A DNA stretch of 64,000 bases from Lepidostoma basale (taxonomy: Eukaryota; Arthropoda; Insecta; Trichoptera; Lepidostomatidae), in assembly GCA_022606425.2 (NCBI GenBank), contig JAHDVF020001361.1, positions 310,001-374,000 of the forward strand, given 5' to 3'. Positions 41,775 to 52,894 of this stretch are shown piece after piece; within the stretch, counting starts at the first letter, position 1; every line of letters starts with the position of its first letter. Position numbers and translations under genes: made by a program. The notes beneath the pieces were generated by a model that was not told the origin of the DNA, made no database searches, and worked only from the letters and a program-made list of their open reading frames with translations.

Positions 41775-42063
41775 TCGAATCGAATCAGTCACTGTCAGAA
41801 CCAAACATCTCTTAAGAGTAGCAGAAATGAAAACCCTTAGAGATAGGATACCCAATGAGAAAAAAAGACATAGTGAGATGGAGTAGGCAGAGAAGACGAT
41901 TTTGGAGGGACCACATCGAGAGAATGGACACAGGAAGGATTCCTAAGATCGTAATGCACGAGACTCAGAGGGCCGTCGTCCACCAGGACGACCACCAAAG
42001 AGATGGAGAGAAGGCTGATCGTCGTCATCACAGGAAGAAAGTACAATCAGAAGAAGAAGAAGA
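41775..42063 (+). mobile_element. LINE-G 3' end
   Basis: SVRTKHLLRVAEMKTLRDR, KDIVRWSRQRRRFWRDHIER, MDTGRIPKIVMHETQRAVVH, then frame decay and a GAAGAAGAAGAAG tail. Confidence 0.78.
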
Positions 42064-42365
42064 AATTATTAACTAACTAACTAACCATCACGCCGTCTCC
42101 GTCTTCCACAATTTTTTTTTCCTGACATATTTCTCTCAATTCCTCAACATTCATACATCGTGTCGATTTCTGTAACTCCTCACGTGGCCGACATTCAATA
42201 TTTGATTTATTTGATTGTGCACCGTTTTCCTCGGTCTTCCTCTATTTCTAGTTCCATTTACATCGTTTATATATAATTTTTTTACCATTCTTTGATCATT
42301 CATGTCCAAACCATCTTAATGATCCTTTCATAATTTTGTTCATAACACCATCATTCGCACCGCAT
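42064..42365 (-). mobile_element. LINE-A 3' end (left arm)
   Basis: AACTAACTAACTAACC tail then the C-terminal region reversed, to GVMNKIMKGSLRWFGH. See the inverted duplication. Confidence 0.78.
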
Positions 42366-42368
42366 CCA

Positions 42369-42690
42369 CTTGATGGTGTTATGAACAAAATTATGAAAGG
42401 ATCATTAAGATGGTTTGGACATGAATGAAGAAAGAATGGTAAAAAAATTATATGTTAATGATGTAAATGGAACCAGAAATAGAGGAAGACCGAGGAAAAC
42501 GTGGCACGATCAAATAAATCAAATATTGAATGTCGGCCACGTGAGGAGTCAGAGAAATCGACACGATGTATGAATGTTGAGGATGTGATAGAAATATGTC
42601 AGGAAAGAAAATTGTGGCCGTCCATTCCTTCTGCCTCTCCCTTCGACGGCAAACCAGATAGACGGCGTGATGGTTAGTTAGTTAGTTAAT
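42369..42690 (+). mobile_element. LINE-A 3' end (right arm)
   Basis: GVMNKIMKGSLRWFGHE, NGTRNRGRPRKTWHDQINQI, NVGHVRSQRN, tail GTTAGTTAGTTA. It has a ~13-base insertion (GGCAAACCAGATA) before the terminal GACGGCGTGATGG. Confidence 0.78.
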
Positions 42691-42868
42691 TATTTCTTCT
42701 TCTTCTGATTGTAGATCTTGCGATCGGTTTATGTAGGATATCAACTTTCTTCCTGTGATGAAGACGATCAGCCTTTTCTCCATCGCTTTGGTGGATGTCC
42801 TGGTGGTCAACGGCCCTCTGGAGTCTCGTGCATCACGATATTAGGGATCTTTGCTGGATCCATTCTCT
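42691..42868 (-). mobile_element. LINE-G 3' end (right arm)
   Basis: Reversed counterpart of 41918-42063 with ~30 bases (TTGATATCCTACATAAACC...) that the left arm has lost. Confidence 0.7.
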
Positions 42869-43065
42869 GGAAAACGTGGCACGATCAAATAAATCAAATA
42901 CTGAATGTCGGCCATGTGAGGAGTCAGAGAAACCGACGCGCGTGCATGACACGATGTATGAATGTTAAGGAAGCGAGAGAAATATGTCAAGAAAGAAAAG
43001 TGTGGCATTCCATTATTTCTGCCTACCCCTTCGGAGAGACGGCGTGATGGCTAGTAAGTTAGTTA
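42866..43065 (+). mobile_element. LINE-A 3' end
   Basis: LWKTWHDQINQILNVGHVRS, ACMTRCMNVKEAREICQERK, VWHSIISAYPFGETA-stop, GGCTAGTAAGTTAGTTAG. An intact 60-codon C-terminus. Confidence 0.82.
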
Positions 43066-43526
43066 GTACACAAAGTCTTTCAACTCAATTTCGCATTATG
43101 GTGATCAATTTCAAAACCAAAAGATATTACAGAAGACGCTTTTAAGATACTATGGAATGGAAGACAATGGCCTCTGATTGGTTCGCGTGATTAATTAACG
43201 CCGTTTCGCGCGAATTCGGCTCGACAAGATGCCGGATGTTAATTTGATTTAGGAATATTTAACCTTTCTCTTATTGTGCCTAAAGGTCCGCACGATACGG
43301 TGTTGTGTAAACACTACGCATTTTAAAATGAGATATTTAAAATCCGAAAACAAATAATATTTATATGCGATTGTTTAAAATAACTACAACTAATGATTAA
43401 AAAAACATGGAAAATCGTTGGAAAATGTTAGCTTAAGAAATATTTTTGACTTGCCACACATTGGTGAGCTTTGCCATTGCAGTTTTAACCATTTGGGTTC
43501 TGCACCGAATCTACAAATCACATTCT
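43066..43526. other. no gene recognised
   Basis: Nothing recognised. Confidence 0.5.
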
Positions 43527-43830
43527 TCTTCTTCTTATTCATATTCTTCTTCTTCTTCTTCTTCTATTATTTTTCTTCTTCTTCTTCTTCTTCTTCTTAC
43601 TATTTTTCTTCTTATTATTATTCTTCTTCTACTCCTTATTCTACTTCTTCGTATTATGCTTCTTATTCTTCTTCGTCTTCTTATTCTTCTTAATATTATT
43701 ATTATAATTCTTCTTCGTCTTCTTCTTCTTCTTCTTCTTCTTCTTCTTCTTTTCTCCTCCTCCTTCTTCTTCTTCTTCTTTTCTTCTTCTCCTCCTCTTC
43801 TTCTTCTTCTTCTTCTCTTCAACCTCCTCC
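43527..43830. repeat. (TTC)n/(TTA)n microsatellite
   Basis: About 300 bases of TTC with TTA and TAT interruptions; low-complexity frames only. Confidence 0.95.
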
Positions 43831-44157
43831 TCCTTATCGTTTTCCCGATGATGAAGGTATAATATCTTCTAAATGCTTGTTTTAATAGTTATTGTGAAAA
43901 AAAAAACTGTTTTAATTTATTAATTACTATCAATATACCTAAACGAAAAGTTTTCGTTGTAATAATATGCATTAATATAATACAGAATAATGTTAGTTAC
44001 GTTCTGGCTGTTACCGCAAATGATATGTTAGCTTCAAACGAAACCAGACATTTAACAAAATACCGCATTACACCATTTGACTGTGACACTCAACACGAGC
44101 GGCTCGTGAGCGTTATTACACTTATTTCAAAAATATTCTTTCCATGAGACCAAACCA
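43831..44157. other. no gene recognised
   Basis: Nothing recognised. Confidence 0.5.
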
Positions 44158-44485
44158 TCTTCTTCTTCTTCTTCCTTAGCCTATTCCCGTCCACTCCTGG
44201 ACAAAGGCCCCCTCCATTCGTTTCCATGTCACTCTGTCTTGTGCAGACTGCATCCAGGTTATTCCGACGTGTCTGTTTAGATCATCCTTCTCTTTGCCGT
44301 CCACGGTCTCTAAGTCAGCAGTCTTCTTGTCCACTTTTCGTCTGAGCTTCTGGCCTGCCCATTGCCATTTTAGAGTCGCCACCCGGTGTATGATGTCAGT
44401 GACCTTTGTTTTTTCTCTCACCGTATCGTTTCTGACTCTGTCTCTTAGGCTTATTTCTAACATGGCTCTCTCCATTTTCACAAGA
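44158..44485 (-). mobile_element. LINE-J C-terminal fragment
   Basis: Minus: MERAMLEISLRDRVRNDTVR, HRVATLKWQWAGQKLRRKVD, a short deletion (the GRPQLR codons are lost), DDLNRHVGITWMQSAQDRVT, EGAFVQEWTGIG-stop and (GAA)n. Confidence 0.85.
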
Positions 44486-44491
44486 GGAGGG

Positions 44492-44818
44492 CACGACATT
44501 GGAAATTGATTTCGATTGATAGGATTTTGCAGAATTGTAGTACCCCCTAAATGTCGTCCATAGACAAAGTAAGAAACCGGTCAATTTCTAGAAAAAAGCC
44601 TTTTAAAATTACACCGTTGCTTATATATTAGATATTTCGCCACTTGTATCAATAGCTTGGTGGCTGAGCAGAGAGCTTGTCTTCTCTATTTCGCTAGCCG
44701 ACTGATCTCCAATTCCAATCCCGATCTTGAGTTTTAGTTTTTTTTCTATGGACAACTCTTAGGGGGTACTACAATTCTGCAAAATCCAACCCGGAATTCA
44801 ATTTCCTATGTCGTGCCG
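44492..44818. repeat. foldback element with tRNA-like centre
   Basis: Arms 44492-44566 and 44747-44818 are reverse complements (CACGACAT.GGAAATTGA, GATTTTGCAGAATTGTAGTA, CCCCCTAA, GT.GTCCATAG). The centre has GCTTGGTGGCTGAGCAGAG (box-A-like) and CCAATTCCAATCCCGATC (weak box-B), a possible SINE between the arms. Confidence 0.65.
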
Positions 44819-45104
44819 TACCCTTGTAAGTCTTGTTCTATCGTTCCATTTCCAAGAACGAGATGAAGTTCGAATATTGAATAGTATTTGCTATTTCCGT
44901 GAAAATTTCATTTCGTGGCGTTGTACAAATGTGGCGTAATCGCTTATACTGCTACGCCACAATTACGCAATGCGATACGTCTCTACCCCAGGCTATAAAT
45001 AAGGCCGCTATGTTCTTAACCCTTTATAACTCAACTATTCAACATTTTCTTAGCGATGCGTAGGTACCAATGCTAGTTTATTTTAACATATTTATAAATA
45101 TAGA
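44819..45104. other. no gene recognised
   Basis: Nothing recognised. Confidence 0.5.
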
Positions 45105-45930
45105 AAAGCTAAAATGGCAGTGCACAATGGTGTTCTTGTACCGACCCTTATGTATGAAAGTGAAGCATGGAACTAGTAACAGAAAAATTAACTAACTATC
45201 TAAATACTAACCATCACGCCGTCTCCCCGAAAGGGTAGGCAGAAAGAATGGACTGTCACACTTTAACCGATGCGGCACTCAATCCATCTCTTTTCGCCCC
45301 GCGGGAGACGCGGTGTGATGGGTTGTGAACCTCGTCGCTACTAATAGGCATCTCGCGCGCACTTCAATCGTCCAACATCCACAAAATAAATCTAAAATAA
45401 ATAATATAAAATAAAATTACAAAATAAAAATAATTAAACACATATTATTCTTGAATAGTATTTACTATTTCCGTGAAAATCTCATTTTCACGGAATTTTA
45501 TAATATTATAGAAGAATTAAGGTAGAATAAATGAAGTTGAATAGAGATCACTTAGACGAATGAGTCGAAAATCTGTGTATGATAGAGTGAGTGTGGAATG
45601 AAAATATAAGATGTAGGTAAATGCAGTGCAAACAAAATATTGAGAGAATTATTAAGATGGTTTAGACACATGGAAAGAATGCAAACAAAAGCCTATCAGT
45701 AGAACCAAAAATGGCAGTGCACAATGCTGTTCTGATGTGATAGAGTATCGAATGAAAATGAAACAAATGAATTCAGTGCGAATGAAAGTGTTACGAACAA
45801 AATATTGAAAGAATCATTGGAAAAAATGAATGAAGAAATAATTGTAAAAATATATAAGTTAACGATGTAAATATAATTAGATACGAGTATAGAGGAAGAC
45901 TGAGGAAAACGTGGAACTATGATCTAAAAT
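45105..45930 (+). mobile_element. LINE-A pieces, interrupted by SINE-T
   Basis: 45105-45180 encodes AVHNGVLVPTLMYESEAWN; 45515-45690 continues with NEVE.RSLRRMSRKSVYDR and LLRWFRHMERM; 45700-45930 is a second, poorer copy from NGAVLM to GRLRKTWNY. SINE-T lies between the first two pieces. Confidence 0.65.
45185..45445 (-). mobile_element. SINE-T
   Basis: Same composite as 10622: LINE-A tail, TTTTCGCCCCGCGGGAGACG, GATGGGTTGTGAACC, GCGCGCACTTCAATCG, AT-rich end. Confidence 0.72.
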
Positions 45931-45984
45931 TGATTTTAAAAATACTTTTTAAAAGGATAATGTTTGTTTTTTACTAAGTCTTCT

Positions 45985-46375
45985 TGTCTTCTTCTTCTCC
46001 TTGACCTGTCACACCTCCGTGGTGCATATGACCTCAAGGAACCTTCTGCAACCGACTCTATCGCACGCCTGATGCCTAACATCATCCCAAGTGAGGCCTG
46101 CTGCTTTGACCCCGTCCGGCAGGGCTCTTTTCCAGGTGGGTCTAAGTCTGCCATGCTTTCTCTTTCCCCCCATCGGGGACCAATCTAGTGCGATGCAGGC
46201 TGGATTCCGTCTCAGGGTATAAACGATCCACAGCCATTTGCGTCTTGTTTTCTGATTGGCTATTCACCTGCCATGGTCCAGAGAATGGCATTTGAAACTC
46301 TTTGGGGCCAATAGATCTTGAATATTGAGTGAAGGCACCTATTTATAAACAGGAGTTTTCCAATAACGTTGGACT
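45985..46375 (-). mobile_element. LINE-D 3' end
   Basis: GAAGAAGAAG tail reversed, then the RALQDEVKA..., GKRK... and KWxWIGH codons in several frames, up to LLVNRCLHSIF. No target duplication found. Confidence 0.78.
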
Positions 46376-46903
46376 TAGTAAGCGCTTAAAAAATATGTAA
46401 CATATATGTCACATGATGAAGTAAGGGGTTAACAAGCCATCTCCCCTTCGTAAGTGTTATTTGGAACTTGTAAACGAATTTACGAAGCCCCTACATTTCG
46501 GCCAAGCCTGGTACAATTGTTGAGAGAACTTTAACGCTTATTGAGAGAAAACGATATAGAAATGTATGTGAAACCTTCTTTATAAGAAAAAGAGATAAAC
46601 TTGTTATTATTCAACTAACTTTCTTATAAACCAGGGGTTCTCAGGGAGGTGCCGCTCCCGGGTGAGCTTTGAAAAGTTTTAATGTGGGCGTTGAGTGTCA
46701 ACTGGAGCGAAGCCGACGATAACAACCATGGTTCGCTCACTTCTTAAATATGTATCTCCCATATAAATGCGTAGATGCTCAAGATTAGTAGCAATATGTC
46801 TCTGTCTCTACTAGCAACTAGTCATTCTGGACCGACGTTTCAGAAATCGTTGCAGTCTCCATCTTCATGGTGGTTATGACCACATTGTTATGAACACACA
46901 TCT
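46376..46903. other. no gene; hAT-like end at 46633
   Basis: 46633 reads CAGGGGTTCTCAGGGAGG, a hAT-type terminus followed by GC-rich sequence; its partner end was not found. Confidence 0.4.
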
Positions 46904-47200
46904 TATTAATATAAATGAAAACAATAAAAAATGATTCAAAATTTCAGCAACCAAGAAATTTCAATTAAAAACATTAATAAATGAAAACATCTTTCTTCTA
47001 GGAGTTTAACCAAATTTTTTTTATGGAATGACATGTTTCGCCCTTTTTAGGCATGTCTTATAAGGGTGAAACATATCATTCCATAAAAAACTTAATAAAA
47101 CTTTTAGACGACAGAAGTTTTCATTTATATTAATTATTTAATATGGAGTTTTACATCATTGTTCAAGAAACAATAAATAAACTAACCCTAGTTTGATAAT
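46904..47200. repeat. H8 palindromic element
   Basis: Left arm ATAAATGAAAACATCTTTCT, TGGAATGACATGTTTCGCCC; right arm AGGGTGAAACATATCATTCC, AGAAGTTTTCATTTATATTA. Ends with TTGTTCAAGAAACAATAAAT. The hammerhead cores are lost in both arms. Confidence 0.72.
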
Positions 47201-47309
47201 GCCTTTGCAAGGCATAACAAATTCGTAATTAATATTTTTTTTTATTTAAATAAAATCTAAGTAAAAATAATTAAACAATCGGGTTTTATATTAATAATTA
47301 ATTATAATA

Positions 47310-47575
47310 AACATCATTAATACGAATGAAAACGTCTGTTTTCTAGAAAATTTATTCTAATTTATGGGGATGACATATTTCGCCTATCTAATCAAATGTT
47401 GTTTTTTTTTTATCAAACATTTGATAATGCCTTAAACAGGCGAAATATGTCATATTATTATAAATGTCTTCTAGAGAACAAACGTTTTCATTCGTATTGA
47501 TTATTTAATATAAAGTTTTACATAATTATTCAAGAAACAATAAATAAGATTATCATTATTTTGTCATAAAGCTCT
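47310..47575. repeat. H8 palindromic element
   Basis: Left arm TTAATACGAATGAAAACGTC and GACATATTTCGCC; right arm TTTGATAATGCCTTAAACAG, GCGAAATATGTCAT, AACGTTTTCATTCGTATTGA. The right arm keeps GCCTTAAACAGGC helix II and GAAA, but CUGANGA has become TTGATAA. Confidence 0.78.
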
Positions 47576-47904
47576 TGACGCGATTTCGAAAGCTGTCATT
47601 AACATCAATATTAAATAAGCTATGTTTTTCCACTCGATCATTGTAGATATAAAGTTAACCATTTGAATCTGTCAATCGTTTTAAGTTCTCGAAACCATTT
47701 AGTTTTCGTTGTTAAACGAAAATCGTTTTAACTCGGGAAATTGCTTTGGAGAATAAGTTTAAGTTTTCCGAATTTGGTTATTAATAATTCTTGTCGCTTA
47801 GTAGATGTTTATTTAAATTGTCTGCTTCACGATTGAAAGCACAATTTAAGATCAAATGGAATCCATTACTTTCAAGTTAATATATATATTAAGTCCAAAA
47901 GATT
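47576..47904. other. no gene recognised
   Basis: Nothing recognised. Confidence 0.5.
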
Positions 47905-48560
47905 CGAGCTCGATGTGGTCCCTCCAGAATCGTCTCCTCTGTCTACTCCATCTTACTATGTCTTCAATTTTGCAGGATTTGCGAATTTCTTCATTGGATA
48001 TCCTATCTCTAAGGGTTCTCCCCACAATAGGTCGCAATGTTCTAATTTTTGCTACTCTTAAGAGATGTTTGGTTCTGACAGTGTCTGCTCTTGCTTCGAT
48101 TCCTTATGTCATTATGGGCCTGATGCTTGTTTTATAAATTCTAACTTTGCTTTCTACTAGCATATGCTTATTGTCCCAGACAGTGTCCCTTAAATCAAGA
48201 AATTTTAAAGGTACACCAAAGAAAAAAGCAATGTTTATTAAATATTTATTTATTACTAAAATCAATATACCTAATATGAAAAGATGTTTAGTGAGAAATG
48301 TCAGCCTGTTTAACTGAGCACAGGCGATCAAAATTTGGAGCAATCGTTGAAAAGGCTGCTCTCATCCCTTCATTGATCATCCTCGGGCGTTCTTTTTTTT
48401 TCGATTTAATAGTAGTGAGAGTTGAATGAGAGTTAAACTTTGCGGGACAATGCCTTAGACATCCGGAAATAACTGCAGCTTTATCTGTATGATTTTTAAC
48501 TTCATTATATAGATCGCTGCAACTAAATATCTCCATACCCAGATATCTGAACTTCAGTTT
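47905..48560 (-). mobile_element. LINE-G, longest copy, interrupted
   Basis: Minus, upstream to downstream: FRYLGMEIFSCSDLYNEVKN-type thumb codons (48540-48480), AAVISGCLRHCPAKFNSHS, an unrelated ~230-base stretch (48200-48435), RDTVWDNKHMLVESKVRIYK, TSIRPIMT, GRTLRDRISNEEIRKSCKIE, DIVRWSRQRRRFWRDHIE. YLG...E is the RT thumb block. Confidence 0.78.
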
Positions 48561-48974
48561 TAGGAAATCTTTTAATCATTTTCAATTATTTTAAATTGGA
48601 TAAAATTCTGTATAAGAATTTCATGATTGGTTAGCTTTTGAAATTTGGGTCGGAATTTGTGAATTTGTCAAATTTTGAAAGCTCATGTTTCACGGGGATG
48701 AGTAAGCAAAAGCGATGAAACAATCGATACACGAAGCGTGATTTCATATCACCCCTTGGCGGGGTGTTAAAAATAGACTATTTAGGGTAAGCGATATTGT
48801 AAACGAAAAAAAGTTCGTAATAGGTATTAAATTTCACACAATTCAGATATTTCAGATCAATATTGTAAACAGAAATAAGCAAACAAAAAATTCCACTTAT
48901 CTCGATGCGGTCATGATGTAAGCCAATGATACATATGTAACATGACCATTTATTTTTTCCCACAAGCCGAGACA
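48561..48974. other. no gene recognised
   Basis: AT-rich; nothing recognised. Confidence 0.5.
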
Positions 48975-49440
48975 CCGAAAAAAAAGGAAACAAAGCTGCT
49001 GCTGACTGTAGGCCGAACGCAATATCAAATGAGAGTAGTGATGTCAGGAGTTCCACTGAAAAACACCGAGGAGTTTGTCTACCTCGGGAGCAAAATAACA
49101 TGGGACGGTCGGTCTAAGAGCGAGGTCGACAGCCGTATACATCAGGCTAGGCTTGCATTTAATAAAAGGTCGAAAATAATATAATCACATAATATAGACC
49201 TAAAACTGAGAATATTCCTCATCAAGACCTATGTATGGAGTATCTTGATGTACGGCTGCGAGACATGGTGCCTATCCGAAAGAGATAAACGGAGACTAGA
49301 GGCTTTTGAGATGTGGTCCTATAGAAGACTATTAGGAATTTCCTGGAGAGACCACATCACGAATGAGGAGGTTCTTCAAAGAATCGAAGGAGGAAGGCAC
49401 CTTGCATGCCATAATGGAGGGTATGACCGAGGCGGCGACC
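48975..49440 (+). mobile_element. LINE-H thumb and C-terminal region
   Basis: KETKLLLTVGRTQYQMRVVM, SGVPLKNTEEFVYLGSKITW, DGRSKSEVDSRIHQARLAFN, a stop, IFLIKTYVWSILMYGCETWC, LSERDKRRLEAFEMWSYRRL, LGISWRDHITNEEVLQRIEG, then a jump to ACHNGGYDRGG (the RARWIGH block is deleted). Confidence 0.85.
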
Positions 49441-49934
49441 CGACGGCGATTTTATTGTAGCATTTGAGTTAACGAGTCGGTTAGGTTCAGGGCTACGTCA
49501 GTGACGTTACTTTTTAAACAGCGCTCACTGATAATGTTCTGACTGATCTGTCGAAATTGAATGAAAGGATTACTAGAAGCAAAAGGCGCAAGATCTAGGA
49601 GCCAACATCGTCAAGGAGGCTAAAACTCTTTAAAATTAAAGTTAAAAATATACGAGTATACATTTAATAAGTATTTCAATATCTACATTCGTCATCCGAT
49701 CGAGTTCGGTCATTTGAAGCAAAAGCGTATTTCGTATATCGAACGAGCTGCAATTCGTTGGACGGCCATTTTGTAAACATTAATTTGGCGGAAATATACT
49801 GGCATGTTCTAATATGGACCGCAACATTGATATGCATATTCGAACGTTATGGGTACTCAGATCAGTGACCGTCAAACTGCGACACGCGATCCAAATACAA
49901 CTCTTAAAAATAATATTTAATAATCTTTTTTATT
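49441..49934. other. no gene; copy of a dispersed repeat at 49745-49835
   Basis: 49760-49835 (CGGCCATTTTGTAAACATTA, ATTTGGCGG, ATGGACCGCAACATTGAT) recurs at 50783-50860. Function unknown. Confidence 0.5.
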
Positions 49935-50240
49935 TGGATTTATTGTATCTCAATAGAGACGAATATGTAATTAGTTTTCTGGGAACAGAATATGGTGGCC
50001 GAGGCACTTACAGGACTTATGACCTGTCATTGGTTGGGTTGAGCGATCGCTTTATGTTTAACAACATTCCCCATTCCGCCCTTCTTATGTATACATTCAA
50101 AATGTTGTATAAAATAACTGGTCTAAGTTAAAATCATAAAAATTGGAGAGACATCTCCAGGCGTAATCTAGTACTGTATGATTCGCACAGCCTTTCACAG
50201 TGCATTAATAAAGATTTTCTGCTTGATGCTTCCCAATCTT
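49935..50240. repeat. R5 fragments, opposed
   Basis: 49940-50085 is the first part of R5 (forward); it is joined at ~50085 to a reversed distal part (TACATTCAAAATGTTGTATA, CATCTCCAGGCG, TTTCTGCTTGATGCTT). Confidence 0.65.
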
Positions 50241-50289
50241 AATAGACGACGTAGAGTGAACTAAAAAAAATGTGAACATAAGTGCAGCA

Positions 50290-50510
50290 TTCTAGCATAT
50301 ATACATCTTCCAAAAATATTGGAAGGGAAAATTGAGGGACGCCGAGGGCCCGGTAGGAGACAAATGTCCTGGCTGCAAAACGTGAGGGAGTGGACCGGCA
50401 TCCAAAGTGTGGAGGAGCTGTTCCAAGCGGCGCAGGACAGGGTCAGGTTCACCGAGGTGATCGCCAACGTTCAGGGGACCCGACAGGGCACTTGAAGAAG
50501 AAGGAGATAT
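50290..50510 (+). mobile_element. LINE-I C-terminus
   Basis: Codons (mixed frames) for ILEGKIEGRRGPGRRQMSWL, QNVREWTGIQ, ELFQAAQDRVRF and VIANVQGT-R, then AAGAAGAAGGAG. Confidence 0.7.
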
Positions 50511-51024
50511 AATCTTTGAATAAAAATTCAAAAAAGTATAAAATTTAAAAAAAAACGTTGTCGTTTGATTTGGGTGTGTTTATTTATGTTAGGTTATGTT
50601 ATTTTTTTAATATTTACTTATAATTAACACGTATTTTATATGCATTAAAACATTTTCGCATTCAATACATATTTAAATTACGGACCGAAAACAAAATTAT
50701 TATCTCATAAAATAAAAACATATTAAATCGTGTGTTTGACATTCGAATTCAGGCCATTTCAGCCAAGCGGCAATTTGCCCAGCGGCCATTTTGAAAACAT
50801 TAATTTGGCGGGAAAATGCGCCCGTGTTCGAATATGCACCGCAACATCGATTCCAGCGCATAAATCATTCTGGAATAATTCAAATTTGAAATGCCATCTC
50901 GATCGTTTATTCATTTCAATTGGCAGAGGGTGACGAAATGATACATATATACAGCACTTAAAAGAAAAGGTGGTTCTCAAACTTTTTGCCCCGTGTACCC
51001 TTTCCCTTAATTTTTTTTTCTTAA
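50511..51024. other. no gene; dispersed-repeat copy and hAT-like end
   Basis: 50783-50860 is the second copy of the CGGCCATTTTG repeat. 50968-51000 (TGGTTCTCAAACTTTTTGCC) resembles a hAT terminus. Confidence 0.45.
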
Positions 51025-51481
51025 CCTAACTAACTAACTAACTAACTAACCATCACGCCGTCTCCCCGAAGGGGTAGGCAGAAAGAATGGACTGCCACAC
51101 CTTTCTTTCCTGACATATTTCTCTCGCTTCCTCAACATTCATACATCGTGTCATGCACGCGTCGATTTCTCTGACTCCTCACATGGCCGACATTCAATAT
51201 TTGATTTATTTGATCGTGCCACGTTTTCCTCGGTCTTCCTCTATTTCTGGTTCCATTTACATCATTAACATATAATTTTTTTACCATTATTTCTTCATTC
51301 ATTCTTTCCATATGTCCAAAACCATCTTAATGATCCTTTCATTATTTTGTTCATGACACCATCATTCGCACCGCATTCACTTCTTATATTTTCATTCGGC
51401 ACTCTATCATACACAGAGTATCCACACATTCTTCTAAGAGATCTCATTTCAACTGCATTTATTCTACTTTCATCCTTCTTA
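51025..51481 (-). mobile_element. LINE-A 3' end
   Basis: (TAAC)6 then the complete C-terminal region back to KKDESRINAVEMRSLRRMCG. Frames shifted by small indels. Confidence 0.82.
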
Positions 51482-51839
51482 ACCTATTAATATAAAATGT
51501 GTTTTTCGCAACACAACACTACTTTGTGCAATCATAGCACTATAATCTGCATTGAATGCGACAGCATGACTCATAAATTAACGAAAATAATACAAAATTC
51601 TTTATTATATATATTTAGTTTAATTTTACTAGATTTTATGCCTTTGACTGGTTCATAATATATGCCGAAGGCGGTCGCGGCGTTAATTAAATGAAAGTAA
51701 TCATTTATAAAAGTTTTTTATTTCATTCTTTAGAATGATCTTCTACCAAGAAAATTCTAATTATAACATTAATTCCAAGATCGTAAAGAAGATGAAATGT
51801 AAAAAATTAAAAATAATATTTTTTTAAAGTACATTAATT
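51482..51839. other. no gene recognised
   Basis: AT-rich. Confidence 0.5.
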
Positions 51840-52200
51840 TACTAACTAACTTACCATCACGCCGTCTCCCAGAAGGGGTAGGCAGAAAGAATGGACTGTC
51901 GCACTTTTCTTTCCTGACATATTTCTCTCGATTCCTCAACATTCATACATCGTGTCATGCACGCGCGTCGATTTATCTGAGTCCTCACGTGGCCGACATT
52001 CAATATTTTATTTATTTGATCGTGCCACGTATTCCTCGGTCTTCCTCTATTTATGGTTCCATTTACATCGTTAACATGTAATTTTTTTACCATTCTTTCT
52101 TCATTCTTTCTTTCCATATGTCCAAACCATCTCAATGATGCTTTCATTATTTTGTTCATAACACCATCATTCGCACCGCATTCATATCTTATATTTTCTT
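51840..52200 (-). mobile_element. LINE-A 3' end
   Basis: Minus: MNKIMKASLRWFGHMERKNE, NGTINRGRPRNTWHDQINKI, ACMTRCMNVEESREICQER, VRQSILSAYPFWETA. A hundred codons open. At 52201-52245 it joins a LINE-A/B scrap forming the hairpin GACCGAGGA-TAT-TCCTCGGTC. Confidence 0.85.
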
Positions 52201-52244
52201 ACGAGAAATAGAGGAAGACCGAGGATATTCCTCGGTCTATCTCG

Positions 52245-52356
52245 TTACATATGTATATTTTTATAGTTAAAATCCACTTTCGACCGGTTTCGCAGCTCGC
52301 TGCCATCTTCTGGTGGTAAAAGACACGAACATTAGTGGATTTTAACTAAATATACA
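52245..52356. repeat. U4-to-A palindromic element
   Basis: Arms TAGTTAAAATCCACT (52264-52278) and AGTGGATTTTAACTA (52333-52347). The enclosed minus-strand motif 52279-52318: CAGAAGA, T, GGCAG-CGAG-CTGC(C lost), GAAA, CCGGTC. Confidence 0.65.
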
Positions 52357-52894
52357 TTTTTATTCATTGGCAAAATATTTGAATTAAAAAATATGTATTA
52401 TCTACCATGAAATTTAAATACATAAGAATAAGAACAATAATGTAATGTGTATTTTCAAAATAAAATTCACGGTATTCCATTAAACAAACAACCCATTTCA
52501 AGATTTAACTGCTTTAAAATAAACGTGTTTGCGAGATTTTCCTCCCGCCATTTTGAATATCACTAGCCAACAAGACCGTTTTACGATAAATTCCGTATGT
52601 GAGAGTGTTCGAATTTCAAATAATAATGTTGAAATAAGGACTATTGACAGCCGAGTGAGTACTTCGAGAAACGTCATACTGAAATTAATGATCCGCTTTC
52701 CGCAAGGCGCTTTTGGCGCTTATTCAAATTCAAACTTGGAATGTAAACTCTCTTTAGTAATTTAGGTGCTGAAGTCTTCTTTTGAACTTTAAAAATGAAC
52801 GAACTATTTCATATAATTCTAAGATAGTTATACTTCTAAACGCTTTGGTAAAATTGCACACAGAATTACTGTTAATAAAGTTAACTAAGAAACA
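52357..52894. other. no gene recognised
   Basis: Nothing recognised. Confidence 0.5.

Larger units (their letters stand above)
41918..42868. repeat. ~950-bp inverted duplication of nested LINEs
   Basis: LINE-G(+) then LINE-A(-) on the left is mirrored by LINE-A(+) then LINE-G(-) on the right, centred near 42366. Both LINE-A arms lack the same codons (the CGCGTGCATGA before CACGATGTATG, and the ATGGAAAGA after TTTGGAC), so one arm was copied from the other. The arms differ by small indels. Confidence 0.75.

Noticed and set aside
43446..43862. Long Ser/Leu/Ile- or Arg/Glu-rich frames on both strands
   Set aside because: Low-complexity (TTC)n translation in every frame.
45985..46375. Target duplication around this LINE-D
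   Set aside because: ACTTAGTAA on the right occurs on the left only in inverted form, which is not a target duplication.
47310..47575. Active hammerhead in H8
   Set aside because: Layout fits but core positions 3 and 8 are changed, so I call it hammerhead-derived only.
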